From positions 1 to 17,006 of the forward strand of contig DATGHD010000210.1 in assembly GCA_035308145.1 (NCBI GenBank): DNA of 17,006 bases. The letters run 5' to 3'. This DNA is from Roseiarcus sp035308145. GTDB lineage: Bacteria > Pseudomonadota > Alphaproteobacteria > Rhizobiales > Beijerinckiaceae. The translations under genes were made by a program, and so were the position numbers. Position 1 is the first letter of the stretch; every line of letters starts with the position of its first letter. Below, piece by piece: positions 1 through 7,126 of the stretch. A model generated the notes under the pieces. The model searched no databases. It was not told the origin of the DNA and was given only the letters and a program-made list of their open reading frames with translations.

Positions 1-1086
1 CTCGAGATTGGGGAGACCCGCTTCGAGGGCTGCGAGATTTTCGCGTCCGAGAGCGTCGCGCGGGGCGCCGCCGTTCATTTTGAGAGCGCGGACGCTCGCC
101 ACGATCACCGCGGCTGCCGGCGTAAGATTGGCTTGCCGGCACTTGATGTCGAAGAATTTCTCCGCGCCGAGATCGGCGCCGAAACCGGCCTCCGTCACGA
201 CATAGTCGGCAAGCTTGAGCGCGGTTCTGGTCGCGATGACCGAATTGCAGCCGTGGGCGATGTTGGCGAAAGGGCCGCCGTGAACAAAGGCCGGCGCGCC
301 TTCGAGCGTCTGCACCAGATTCGGCTTCAGCGCATCGTTGAGAAGGGCCATCATCGCGCCCGTCGCCTTAAGATCAGCGGCCGCCACCGGCTTTTTGGCG
401 CGCGTGGCCGCGACGATCATGCGGCCAAGACGAGCCTCCAAATCGGCGCTGTCATTGGCCAGACAAAAGGCAGCCATGACTTCTGAGGCGACCACGATGT
501 CGAAGCCGTCCTCGCGCGGATAGCCGTTGGCGACCCCGCCGAGCGAAACGACGATTTTGCGCAAGGCGCGGTCATTGACATCCAGCGCGCGCCGCCAGGC
601 GATGCGGCGAGCGTCAATGTCGAACGCGTTGCCCCAATGGATGTGATTATCCAGCATCGCGGCGAGCAGATTGTGCGCGGCGGCGATGGCGTGAAAATCG
701 CCAGTGAAATGCAGGTTGATGGCGTCCATCGGCGCGACTTGAGCCCGTCCGCCGCCGGTCGCGCCGCCTTTCTGGCCGAAGACCGGGCCGAGCGAGGGCT
801 CGCGAAGGCAAATGGCCGCGCGTTTGCCGATGCGGCTCAGGGCGTCGCCGAGCCCAACCGTGGTTGTCGTCTTGCCCTCGCCCGCGGGCGTCGGGTTGAT
901 CGCGGTGACAAGGATCAGCTTGCCGTCGGGTCGGCCGGCCAGAGAAGCGATGAAGTCGAAGTCGATTTTCGCGATGAAGCGGCCGTAAGGATGCAGCGCG
1001 CTCTCGGGAATCCCCAGCTTGGCGGCGATAGCGGCTATGGGCTCGAGCCGCGCGGCCCGAGCGATTTCAAGATCCGACTGAGACAT
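1..1086 (-). CDS. fhs: Formate-tetrahydrofolate ligase, N-terminal 362 residues (3' end cut by window edge)
   Basis: ATP-dependent ligation of formate to tetrahydrofolate, giving 10-formyl-THF, in the cytosol; in methylotrophs (as ftfL) it passes C1 units to the serine cycle. The minus-strand frame is open from ATG at 1086 to the window edge, 362 codons. Visible are the P-loop TPAGEGKTTT (residues 66-75), the glycine-rich signature GQKGGATGGGR (104-114), LHFTGDFHAI near 125-134, and the second family signature VASVRALKMNGG (329-340). The family is usually about 555-560 residues, so roughly 195 C-terminal residues lie outside the window. The first signature normally reads G[LIVM]KGGAAGGGY, so Gln105 and Thr110 are mild departures. 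It is divergent from suhB with a 175-bp gap. No other C1-pathway gene is seen inside the window. Identification is firm; the methylotrophic role is inference. Confidence 0.96.
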   Translation of the reverse strand, partial: MSQSDLEIARAARLEPIAAIAAKLGIPESALHPYGRFIAKIDFDFIASLAGRPDGKLILVTAINPTPAGEGKTTTTVGLGDALSRIGKRAAICLREPSLGPVFGQKGGATGGGRAQVAPMDAINLHFTGDFHAIAAAHNLLAAMLDNHIHWGNAFDIDARRIAWRRALDVNDRALRKIVVSLGGVANGYPREDGFDIVVASEVMAAFCLANDSADLEARLGRMIVAATRAKKPVAAADLKATGAMMALLNDALKPNLVQTLEGAPAFVHGGPFANIAHGCNSVIATRTALKLADYVVTEAGFGADLGAEKFFDIKCRQANLTPAAAVIVASVRALKMNGGAPRDALGRENLAALEAGLPNLE

Positions 1087-1141
1087 GCCCCAAGCCCTGC
1101 CGCGACGCCTTGATTCGCTTGAAAGTGAAAGACAATCCTAT

Positions 1142-1162
1142 GGTTGCGCCAAGCGCGCAACC
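1142..1162. promoter_or_regulatory. Inverted repeat in the fhs/suhB divergent intergenic region
   Basis: GGTTGCG (1142-1148) and CGCAACC (1156-1162) form a perfect 7-bp inverted repeat with a 7-nt spacer, 56 bp upstream of the fhs start. It could be a regulator site for fhs or a hairpin in the fhs 5' leader. No convincing -35/-10 pair was seen for either gene; TTGACC at 1195-1200 is a possible -35 for suhB without a good -10. Confidence 0.3.
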
Positions 1163-1261
1163 TTGGCAGGCCTCATCTCCCGCGCCGTCCCGTCTTGACC
1201 CCGCGCCGCGCGGCAGGCAGATGAGCCGCCGCCGGGCCCCTCTAAGCTTCACCGGAAGGTC

Positions 1262-2053
1262 ATGATCCGCTCCGCCCTGATGAATGTGATGACCAGCGCG
1301 GCGATCAAGGCCGGTCGCGGCCTCAAGCGCGACTTCGGCGAAATCGGCACCCTGCAGGTCTCGATGAAGGGGCCAGGCGATTTCGTCAGCCTGGCCGACC
1401 AACGCGCGGAGAAAACGCTTTACGAGGAGCTCGCCAAGGCGCGGCCAGGCTATAGCTTCATCATGGAGGAGAGCGGGCGGGTCGAGGGCTCAGACAAGAC
1501 TCACACCTGGCATATTGATCCGCTCGATGCGACGACCAACTTTCTGCACGCCATACCGATGTTCGCGGTTTCGATCGCGCTCGAGCGCGAGGGCCAGATC
1601 GTCGCGGGCGTGATCTACAATCCCGCGACCGACGAAATGTACGTGACTGAAAAAGGCCAGGGCGCCTTCGGCGACAATCGTCGCCTTCGGGTCGCGCAGC
1701 GCAGCGAGCTTTCGCAAGCGTTGATCGGCTGCGGCATTCCTCATCTCGGCAAGGCTGCTCAGCATCCGCGATTCAAAGCCGAGCTGGCCGCCGTCATGGC
1801 CAAGGTCGTCAATGTGCGGCGGATGGGCTGCGCCGCGCTTGATCTTGCCTATGTGGCCGCGGGTCGGTTTGACGCCTTCTGGGAGCGGGGCATCAAGTCC
1901 TGGGACATTGCGGCCGGGGCCTTGCTGATTCGCGAGGCCGGAGGATTCATATCCGGCGCTGACGGCGAGGAGAATTTCTTGGAGACGGGGTCGGTCTGCG
2001 CCGGCAACGAAATCATGCATCGCGAGTTGCTGGCGTTGATCAAGGCGGCTTGA
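1262..2053 (+). CDS. suhB: Inositol-1-monophosphatase family protein (SuhB-like)
   Basis: Mg2+-dependent phosphatase of the IMPase/FIG superfamily, 263 residues, the usual length. The metal site is visible: Glu69-Glu70 in EESG, Asp86 and Asp89 in the IDPLDATTNF segment (85-94), and Asp215 in WDIAAG (214-219). The start is ATG 1262, with GGAAGG only 2 nt upstream; the N-terminus (RSALMNVMTSAAIKAGR) resembles rhizobial SuhB as I recall it. In E. coli SuhB also takes part in rRNA antitermination; whether that applies here cannot be read from sequence. Odd point: the family motif is normally DPLDGTTNFLHG, but both glycines are alanines here (Ala90, Ala97). The MotA-like gene follows after 125 bp on the same strand. 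The family call is firm; the in vivo substrate is unknown. Confidence 0.93.
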   Translation: MIRSALMNVMTSAAIKAGRGLKRDFGEIGTLQVSMKGPGDFVSLADQRAEKTLYEELAKARPGYSFIMEESGRVEGSDKTHTWHIDPLDATTNFLHAIPMFAVSIALEREGQIVAGVIYNPATDEMYVTEKGQGAFGDNRRLRVAQRSELSQALIGCGIPHLGKAAQHPRFKAELAAVMAKVVNVRRMGCAALDLAYVAAGRFDAFWERGIKSWDIAAGALLIREAGGFISGADGEENFLETGSVCAGNEIMHRELLALIKAA

Positions 2054-2178
2054 CCCGCGGTTTTTGGCGTTGGGGCGCCGATCCGTCGCAATTGGGCGTC
2101 AGTTTGGCGAGGCTTGGCGCGGCGCCGGCGAATTCTGGTAGGGTATGGGCGTTTTCCAAGCGGGACGACGCAGACGGC

Positions 2179-3132
2179 ATGGCGATCGAAACGGAAATCC
2201 GACCCCTCTCGTCTCCCCGCATTTTCCTGGTCGGGATGGCCTCCTTCCTGGTCCTCGCCGGCTTTGTCGTGCTTGCGCTTTACAAGCAGATCGAAACCGC
2301 CTTCCAGGCCAATCCGGGTCTCAACGGGCTGATCATCGGCGTCCTGGTCGTCGGGGCTTTTTTCACTTTCCGCCAAGTCATCAGGCTGTTTCGGGAGATC
2401 CGCTGGGTCAATTCCTTGTCAGGGGCGCGGCCCTGGACCAGCAACCGCGGCCCGCGGTTGCTCGCGCCGATGGCGACCCTGCTCAACGCCGGCGTCGGCG
2501 CGCGCGGCCTTTCGACGCCGACCTCCCGCGCGATCCTCGATTCCGTCGGCACGCGGCTCGACGAGGGGCGCGAGCTCAATCGTTATTTGATCGGCCTTCT
2601 GGTGTTCCTGGGGTTGCTGGGCACCTTCTGGGGCCTGCTCGAGACCGTGCGCTCGATCAGCGGCGTCATCAACGCGATGCAAACCAACGCCGACGCCGGC
2701 GTGATGTTCGACGATCTCAAGAATGGCCTCTCCAAGCCAATCGCCGGCATGAGCATATCGTTCACCTCGTCGCTGTTCGGCTTGGCGGGATCGTTGATCC
2801 TCGGCTTCCTCGATCTTCAGGCGGGCCAGGCTCAGAATCGCTTCTACACCGAGCTCGAGGATTTCCTCGCCGGCCATGTCGAGACGGCGTCCGCGCCGCC
2901 GCCCCTCGAAATGATCCCGGATAAGATCGTGCCCGCCTTCGATCCGGCCGAGCAGCGAAAGAGCGCCGCGGCCATGGCCAATCTTGCCGAGGGCATCCAG
3001 GGGCTGGTGACCCACATGCGCCAGGAGCAACAGCTTATTCGCGACTGGGTCGAAGCGCAGGCGGCGCAGCAGGAGGAAGTCGGCAGGCTCTTGCGCCGCC
3101 TGATGGAGGAGAAAGAGACGCATGGCACGTAA
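2179..3132 (+). CDS. MotA/TolQ/ExbB-like proton-channel membrane protein
   Basis: 317-residue inner-membrane protein of the MotA/TolQ/ExbB superfamily, which forms the stator of proton-driven motors. Hydrophobic segments lie at about 14-34, 48-67, 136-157 and 190-213, and LGLLGTFWGLLETV (144-157) is the family hallmark segment. After the last helix, residues 258-313 are charged and likely helical or coiled coil. ATG 2179 was chosen because the protein then begins just before the first membrane helix; the in-frame TTG at 2050 would add 43 unlikely residues and overlap suhB. No strong Shine-Dalgarno is seen. The next gene, 51 bp on, encodes a MotB/OmpA-like partner, so the two probably form one complex. 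There is no flagellar, Tol-Pal or TonB gene in the window, so the driven process is unknown. Confidence 0.85.
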   Translation: MAIETEIRPLSSPRIFLVGMASFLVLAGFVVLALYKQIETAFQANPGLNGLIIGVLVVGAFFTFRQVIRLFREIRWVNSLSGARPWTSNRGPRLLAPMATLLNAGVGARGLSTPTSRAILDSVGTRLDEGRELNRYLIGLLVFLGLLGTFWGLLETVRSISGVINAMQTNADAGVMFDDLKNGLSKPIAGMSISFTSSLFGLAGSLILGFLDLQAGQAQNRFYTELEDFLAGHVETASAPPPLEMIPDKIVPAFDPAEQRKSAAAMANLAEGIQGLVTHMRQEQQLIRDWVEAQAAQQEEVGRLLRRLMEEKETHGT

Positions 3133-3183
3133 GCTAGGACATCCTCTTACGGCGCCCGCGCCGGCCGGTCCTGGGAGCTCACC

Positions 3184-4206
3184 ATGGCGTTAGCGCGGCG
3201 ACGCACCGAGAGCGTTAGCTACTGGCCGGGCTTTGTCGACGCGCTGTCGACGATGCTGCTCGTCATCATCTTCCTGCTTTCCGTTTTCATGTTGGCTCAA
3301 TTCTTCTTGTCGCGCGAAGTCAGCGGCAAGGACACCGTGCTGACCAAGCTCAACCAGCAGATCGAGGAGTTGACCAGCCTTTTGGCGATGGAGCGGTCGG
3401 CCAAGAATCAGGCCGAATCGAATCTGGCGGGACTATCGGCAACGCTCGAGACGTCGCAGAAGGAGGAGCAACGTCTCCAGGGCGTCATCGACCTGAACAA
3501 CCAGAACGCGCTCAGCGCGGGCGACAAGGCTTCGTCGGCTTCGACCGCGCTTGACGCCGAAAAGCAAGTGTCGGCGCGCGCGCTCGCTCAGGTCGATATT
3601 CTCAACCAGCAGATCGCGGCGCTGCGACGACAGCTCGCCGCCATCGAGGACGCGCTTTCCGCCTCGGAGGCGTCGCAGAAGGAATCGCAAGCGAAAATCG
3701 CCGATCTTGGCTCACGGCTCAATGTCGCGTTGGCGCAGAAGGTCCAGGAGCTCGCGCGCTACCGGTCGGACTTTTTCGGTCGCCTGCGCCAGATTCTTGG
3801 CGCCCGGCCGGGCGTGCGCGTCGTCGGCGACCGTTTCGTTTTTGAATCTTCCGTTTTATTTGAGTCGGCCAAGGCTGACGTCAGCCCGGCGGGTCGCCAA
3901 TCGCTCGACGATCTGGCGGCGGCCGTCAACGACCTTGCGCGGGAAATCCCGCCGGACATTCCCTGGATCTTGCGCGTCGACGGACATACCGACAAGCAGC
4001 CGATCACCGGCGGCCAGTTCAAATCGAACTGGGAGTTGTCGGCGGCTCGCGCCATCGCCGTCGTTCAGTATTTGATTTCGAAAGGCGTGCCGGCCGATCG
4101 GCTGGCGGCGGCCGGTTTTGGCGAATTTCAGCCGATCGAACCCGGCGACGACGAGGAATCGTTCGCGCGCAATCGCCGCATCGAGTTGAAGCTGACTGAG
4201 CGCTAA
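3184..4206 (+). CDS. MotB-like peptidoglycan-binding protein with OmpA C-terminal domain
   Basis: 340-residue protein with the layout of a motor stator B subunit: a short cytoplasmic N-terminus, one membrane helix (about 20-42), a long coiled coil (about 52-195, rich in Gln, Glu, Ala and Leu), and an OmpA-like peptidoglycan-binding domain (about 212-340). In WPGFVDALSTMLL, Asp19 sits at the helix entry, where MotB carries its proton-binding aspartate. OmpA-domain marks are VDGHTD (265-270), NWELSAAR (282-289) and ARNRRIELKL (328-337). The start ATG has GGGAG (3173-3177) 6 nt upstream. It is the evident partner of the preceding channel protein; the coiled coil would bridge the periplasm to the wall. 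It differs from flagellar MotB in the very long coiled coil. The gene ends 30 bp before the convergent ABC gene with no clear terminator between. Confidence 0.87.
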   Translation: MALARRRTESVSYWPGFVDALSTMLLVIIFLLSVFMLAQFFLSREVSGKDTVLTKLNQQIEELTSLLAMERSAKNQAESNLAGLSATLETSQKEEQRLQGVIDLNNQNALSAGDKASSASTALDAEKQVSARALAQVDILNQQIAALRRQLAAIEDALSASEASQKESQAKIADLGSRLNVALAQKVQELARYRSDFFGRLRQILGARPGVRVVGDRFVFESSVLFESAKADVSPAGRQSLDDLAAAVNDLAREIPPDIPWILRVDGHTDKQPITGGQFKSNWELSAARAIAVVQYLISKGVPADRLAAAGFGEFQPIEPGDDEESFARNRRIELKLTER

Positions 4207-4236
4207 CGCGACGATTGGAGCCCCTATCGGTAGCGA

Positions 4237-6054
4237 CTACTCCGCCGCTCGCCGCCCTTCCGCGAGGGCGGCAGCTCCCGCTTCGAATTGCAGGCGCGCC
4301 AGGCGCGCATAGAGGCCGTTTTGGGCAAGAAGGCTCACGTGAGTCCCTTGCTCGACGATCCGGCCAGCCTCGATGACAAGAATGCGGTCGGCGTTGACGA
4401 CCGTCGCCAGGCGATGGGCGATGACCAGCGTGGTCCGGCCGGCCATCAGCGCTTCGAGCGCCTTCTGGACCAATGTCTCGTTCGCCGCGTCAAGCGACGA
4501 CGTCGCCTCATCGAGCAAGAGAACCGGGGCGTCCTTCAGCAAAGCGCGGGCGATCGCCAGGCGTTGGCGCTCGCCGCCGGAAAGCGTTACGCCGCGTTCG
4601 CCGACCGGCGTGTCGTACCCCTGCGGCAATGCGGTTATGAAAGCGTCCGCCGCCGCGCGCTTCGCCGCTTCCTCGATCGCGGCGCGGCTCGCCTCGCTCG
4701 CGCCATAAGCGATGTTCTCCGCGATTGTCGCGGCGAATATGACCGGCTCCTGCGGCACGAAAGCGATGCGCCGGCGGAGCTCGGCGGGATCGACCGTCCT
4801 CACATCGACGCCGTCGAACGCGACTTTGCCTTCGCCCGGATCGTAGAACCGCATCAGCAATTGGAAGACGGTCGATTTGCCGGCGCCCGATGGGCCGACG
4901 AGGGCGACGACCTCGCCCGGCGCGACGATGAGGCTAAGGTCTTTCAGAACCGGTCCGGCCGGCCGCGTCGGATAGGCGAAGGCGACGTGGTCGAGGGAAA
5001 GCCTGCCGCGCGAAGGCGACGGCAGAGACGCGGGCGCCGGCGGCGGCGCAATTTTTGGGCGCACGCTCAGCAATTCGGCGATGCGGCCGGCGGCGCCCGC
5101 CGCGGCGGAGACTTCGGTCCACACTTGCGAAAGTTCGCCAAGCGCGCCGGCGGCGAAGACCGCAAAGAGCAGAAACTGCGACAGCATTCCCCCGGTCATC
5201 CGATGGCTGAGCACGTCTTGCGCGCCGAGCCACAGCACGACGACGACGCTGCCGAAGGCGAGGAATATCGCGGCGATCGTGACAAAGGCCCTAGTCAAGG
5301 TCGTCGATCGCGCCGCTTCATAGGCGGCCCAGGCGGCGGCTCGGAACCGGGCGGCGCTCGCCGCTTCCGCGACAAAGGCCTGCATCACGCGAACCGCGCC
5401 GAGGCTCTCGTTCGCAAAAGCGGTTGCGTCGGCGAGCGTATCTTGCGCGGCTCTCGACTTGGCGCCGACCGCGCGACCGGCCGCGTAGAGCGGCAGCACG
5501 ATGATCGGAATCGCGATCAAGACATAGGCGGATAGTTTGGGACTCGTGACCACCATCATCGCCGCCGCGCCGAAGAACAGGAAGAAATTGCGCAGCGCAA
5601 TCGAGGCCGAAGCGCCGAATGCCGATTTCAGCTGCGTCGTGTCAGCCGTCAGCCGCGACACGATCTCTCCCGTTCTCTCCGCGTCGAAGAACGAGCCGTC
5701 GAGTGACGTCAAATGAGCGAAGACGTCGCCGCGCAATCTGGCGACCACGAGCTCGCCGAGCGTCATGACCAGGTAGTACCGAAGGCCCGACGCCGCCGCC
5801 AAAACAGCGACGACCGCGATCATTCCGCCGAAATAGGCGTTGATCAGGCCTGCCTGGCCGTCGGAGAAGCCGAAGTCGATCATGCGCCTGACGGCGAACG
5901 GCACAACAAGAGTCGCCGCTGAGGCGACGATCAGCGCGATCAACGCGCCGATGATCCGGCCGCGGTACGCGCTGGCGTAAGGCGCCAGCGGACGCAGTGC
6001 CGCGAGCGAGACCGACGGCGTGGCGCGTAATCTCGTGTCGGACGATACGCTCAT
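4237..6054 (-). CDS. ABC exporter half-transporter, MsbA-like (fused permease and ATPase)
   Basis: 605 residues, the normal size of a half-transporter that works as a homodimer in the inner membrane. The membrane domain spans about 25-325, with hydrophobic stretches near 35-55, 72-92, 155-192 and 255-305. The ATPase domain follows: Walker A GPSGAGKST (387-395), Q-loop Gln435, signature LSGGERQR (491-498), Walker B VLLLDEATS (511-519), and switch His547. All catalytic residues are intact. It resembles the MsbA-related exporters common in alphaproteobacteria; lipid, drug or peptide substrates are all possible. It lies 135 bp downstream of ispE on the same strand. The ATG at 6054 has GGAG about 11 nt upstream on the minus strand. 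The family is certain, the cargo is not. Confidence 0.93.
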   Translation of the reverse strand: MSVSSDTRLRATPSVSLAALRPLAPYASAYRGRIIGALIALIVASAATLVVPFAVRRMIDFGFSDGQAGLINAYFGGMIAVVAVLAAASGLRYYLVMTLGELVVARLRGDVFAHLTSLDGSFFDAERTGEIVSRLTADTTQLKSAFGASASIALRNFFLFFGAAAMMVVTSPKLSAYVLIAIPIIVLPLYAAGRAVGAKSRAAQDTLADATAFANESLGAVRVMQAFVAEAASAARFRAAAWAAYEAARSTTLTRAFVTIAAIFLAFGSVVVVLWLGAQDVLSHRMTGGMLSQFLLFAVFAAGALGELSQVWTEVSAAAGAAGRIAELLSVRPKIAPPPAPASLPSPSRGRLSLDHVAFAYPTRPAGPVLKDLSLIVAPGEVVALVGPSGAGKSTVFQLLMRFYDPGEGKVAFDGVDVRTVDPAELRRRIAFVPQEPVIFAATIAENIAYGASEASRAAIEEAAKRAAADAFITALPQGYDTPVGERGVTLSGGERQRLAIARALLKDAPVLLLDEATSSLDAANETLVQKALEALMAGRTTLVIAHRLATVVNADRILVIEAGRIVEQGTHVSLLAQNGLYARLARLQFEAGAAALAEGRRAAE

Positions 6055-6189
6055 GAAAACTTCAGCTCCGAGCTCCTTGGGCCGTTCGCCGGATCGTCGC
6101 CCGCTTCAGGCGCCGCGGGGAACGCCAAGCGCCTTTGCGCTGCGCTTAATCTCGCGGGCTCGCGGGGTCAATGCGCCGAAATGGCGCCG

Positions 6190-7089
6190 TTAACGTAAGA
6201 CCGTCGCCTTGACCCACCAGTGAGGACGAGCTCCCGCGATCACGCGCGCCGCGGTCAAACTGGCGTCGTGGCTCTCGAAAAGGCCGAAGCACGTCGCGCC
6301 CGAGCCGGACATGCGGCTGATCGCCGCTTTAGCCGCGCCGAGTCTCTCGAGAACTTCGCCAATGCTTGGCGCAAGCGCCCGCGCCGCCTCCTCCATGTCG
6401 TTACGGCCGCCCCTCAATGCGGCGAAGACTTGGCTCCGGGTCGGCGCAGCGGGCAGTCGCGGCGAGGGCGCCGCGCCTGTCGCCTCGCCTTTGGCGAGAC
6501 CCAAGCGGCCGAAAACCTCGGCGGTCGGAACGGCGACGCCGGGGTTGGCCAGCACGGCATGGAGCGGCGGCAGGCGAATCGGCGCCCCCAATTGGTCGCC
6601 GAGGCCCGTCATGAGGCGCGCTTTGGGATCGAGGCAGACGGGCGTGTCGGCGCCGCAGGCGCGCGCCGCCGCCAGCACCATTTGATCGTCGCGGGAAAGG
6701 CCGTTCTCTTTGGCGAGCGCGCGCAACGCCGCCGCGGCGTCGGCCGAGCCGCCGCCCAGGCCCGCCGCGACGGGCAAAAATTTGCGCAAGTGAAATCGCC
6801 CGACCCGCAGCTTTGGAACGCGCTCGCCGAGCAGCCTCGCGGCGCGCAGGACGAGATTGTCGTGCTGAGGACCGAGAGCCGGCGCGGCCGGACCGTCGAA
6901 GCTCAGCTCCAGGCGCGGGCCTGGCGTGAAGGACAGGAAATCGCCGCAACCGGCAAAGGCGACGACGCTGTCGAGCTCGTGCCAGCCGTCGTCGCGCCGC
7001 CCCAAAATATGGAGCGTCAGATTGACCTTCGCGGGCGCGCGCCAAGTGCGAGGCGTCTCGGCGGCGAGTAAGGCGCGCCGGGCCGTCAT
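6190..7089 (-). CDS. ispE: 4-diphosphocytidyl-2-C-methyl-D-erythritol kinase
   Basis: GHMP-family kinase that phosphorylates CDP-methylerythritol in the MEP pathway of isoprenoid synthesis, in the cytosol. 299 residues, slightly over the usual 280-290. Visible are APAKVNLTLHILGRRDDG (18-35) with Lys21, the ATP loop GLGGGSADAA (110-119), the GADTPVCL segment with likely catalytic Asp148, and the C-terminal GHMP motif SGSGATCFGLF (261-271). The gene starts 37 nt after the stop of the TPR gene, so the two are probably co-transcribed. A Pro/Ala-rich insert near 203-218 may account for the extra length. Identification is firm. Confidence 0.95.
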   Translation of the reverse strand: MTARRALLAAETPRTWRAPAKVNLTLHILGRRDDGWHELDSVVAFAGCGDFLSFTPGPRLELSFDGPAAPALGPQHDNLVLRAARLLGERVPKLRVGRFHLRKFLPVAAGLGGGSADAAAALRALAKENGLSRDDQMVLAAARACGADTPVCLDPKARLMTGLGDQLGAPIRLPPLHAVLANPGVAVPTAEVFGRLGLAKGEATGAAPSPRLPAAPTRSQVFAALRGGRNDMEEAARALAPSIGEVLERLGAAKAAISRMSGSGATCFGLFESHDASLTAARVIAGARPHWWVKATVLR

Positions 7090-7126
7090 CGAGGCGGCGA
7101 CTGTCGCCGCCAGGACGCGCGAAAGA

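Noticed and set aside
2050..2178. N-terminal extension of the MotA-like protein from TTG 2050
   Set aside because: It overlaps the end of suhB, and the extra 43 residues look like translated intergenic DNA.
2179..4206. Possible Zorya-type anti-phage system (ZorA/ZorB are MotA/MotB-like)
   Set aside because: The A subunit has only about 100 residues after its last helix, not the long tail of ZorA, and no ZorC/D/E-like helicase or nuclease is adjacent. The neighbours are housekeeping genes.
4288..5535. 415-codon plus-strand open frame opposite the ABC transporter
   Set aside because: It is antisense to a gene with all ABC motifs intact. Its protein is Arg/Gly/Ala-rich, typical of a GC-rich shadow frame.
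6127..6147. AAGCGC/GCGCTT hairpin in the ispE-ABC gap as a terminator
   Set aside because: The stem has only 6 bp with a 9-nt loop and no T run in the transcribed direction.
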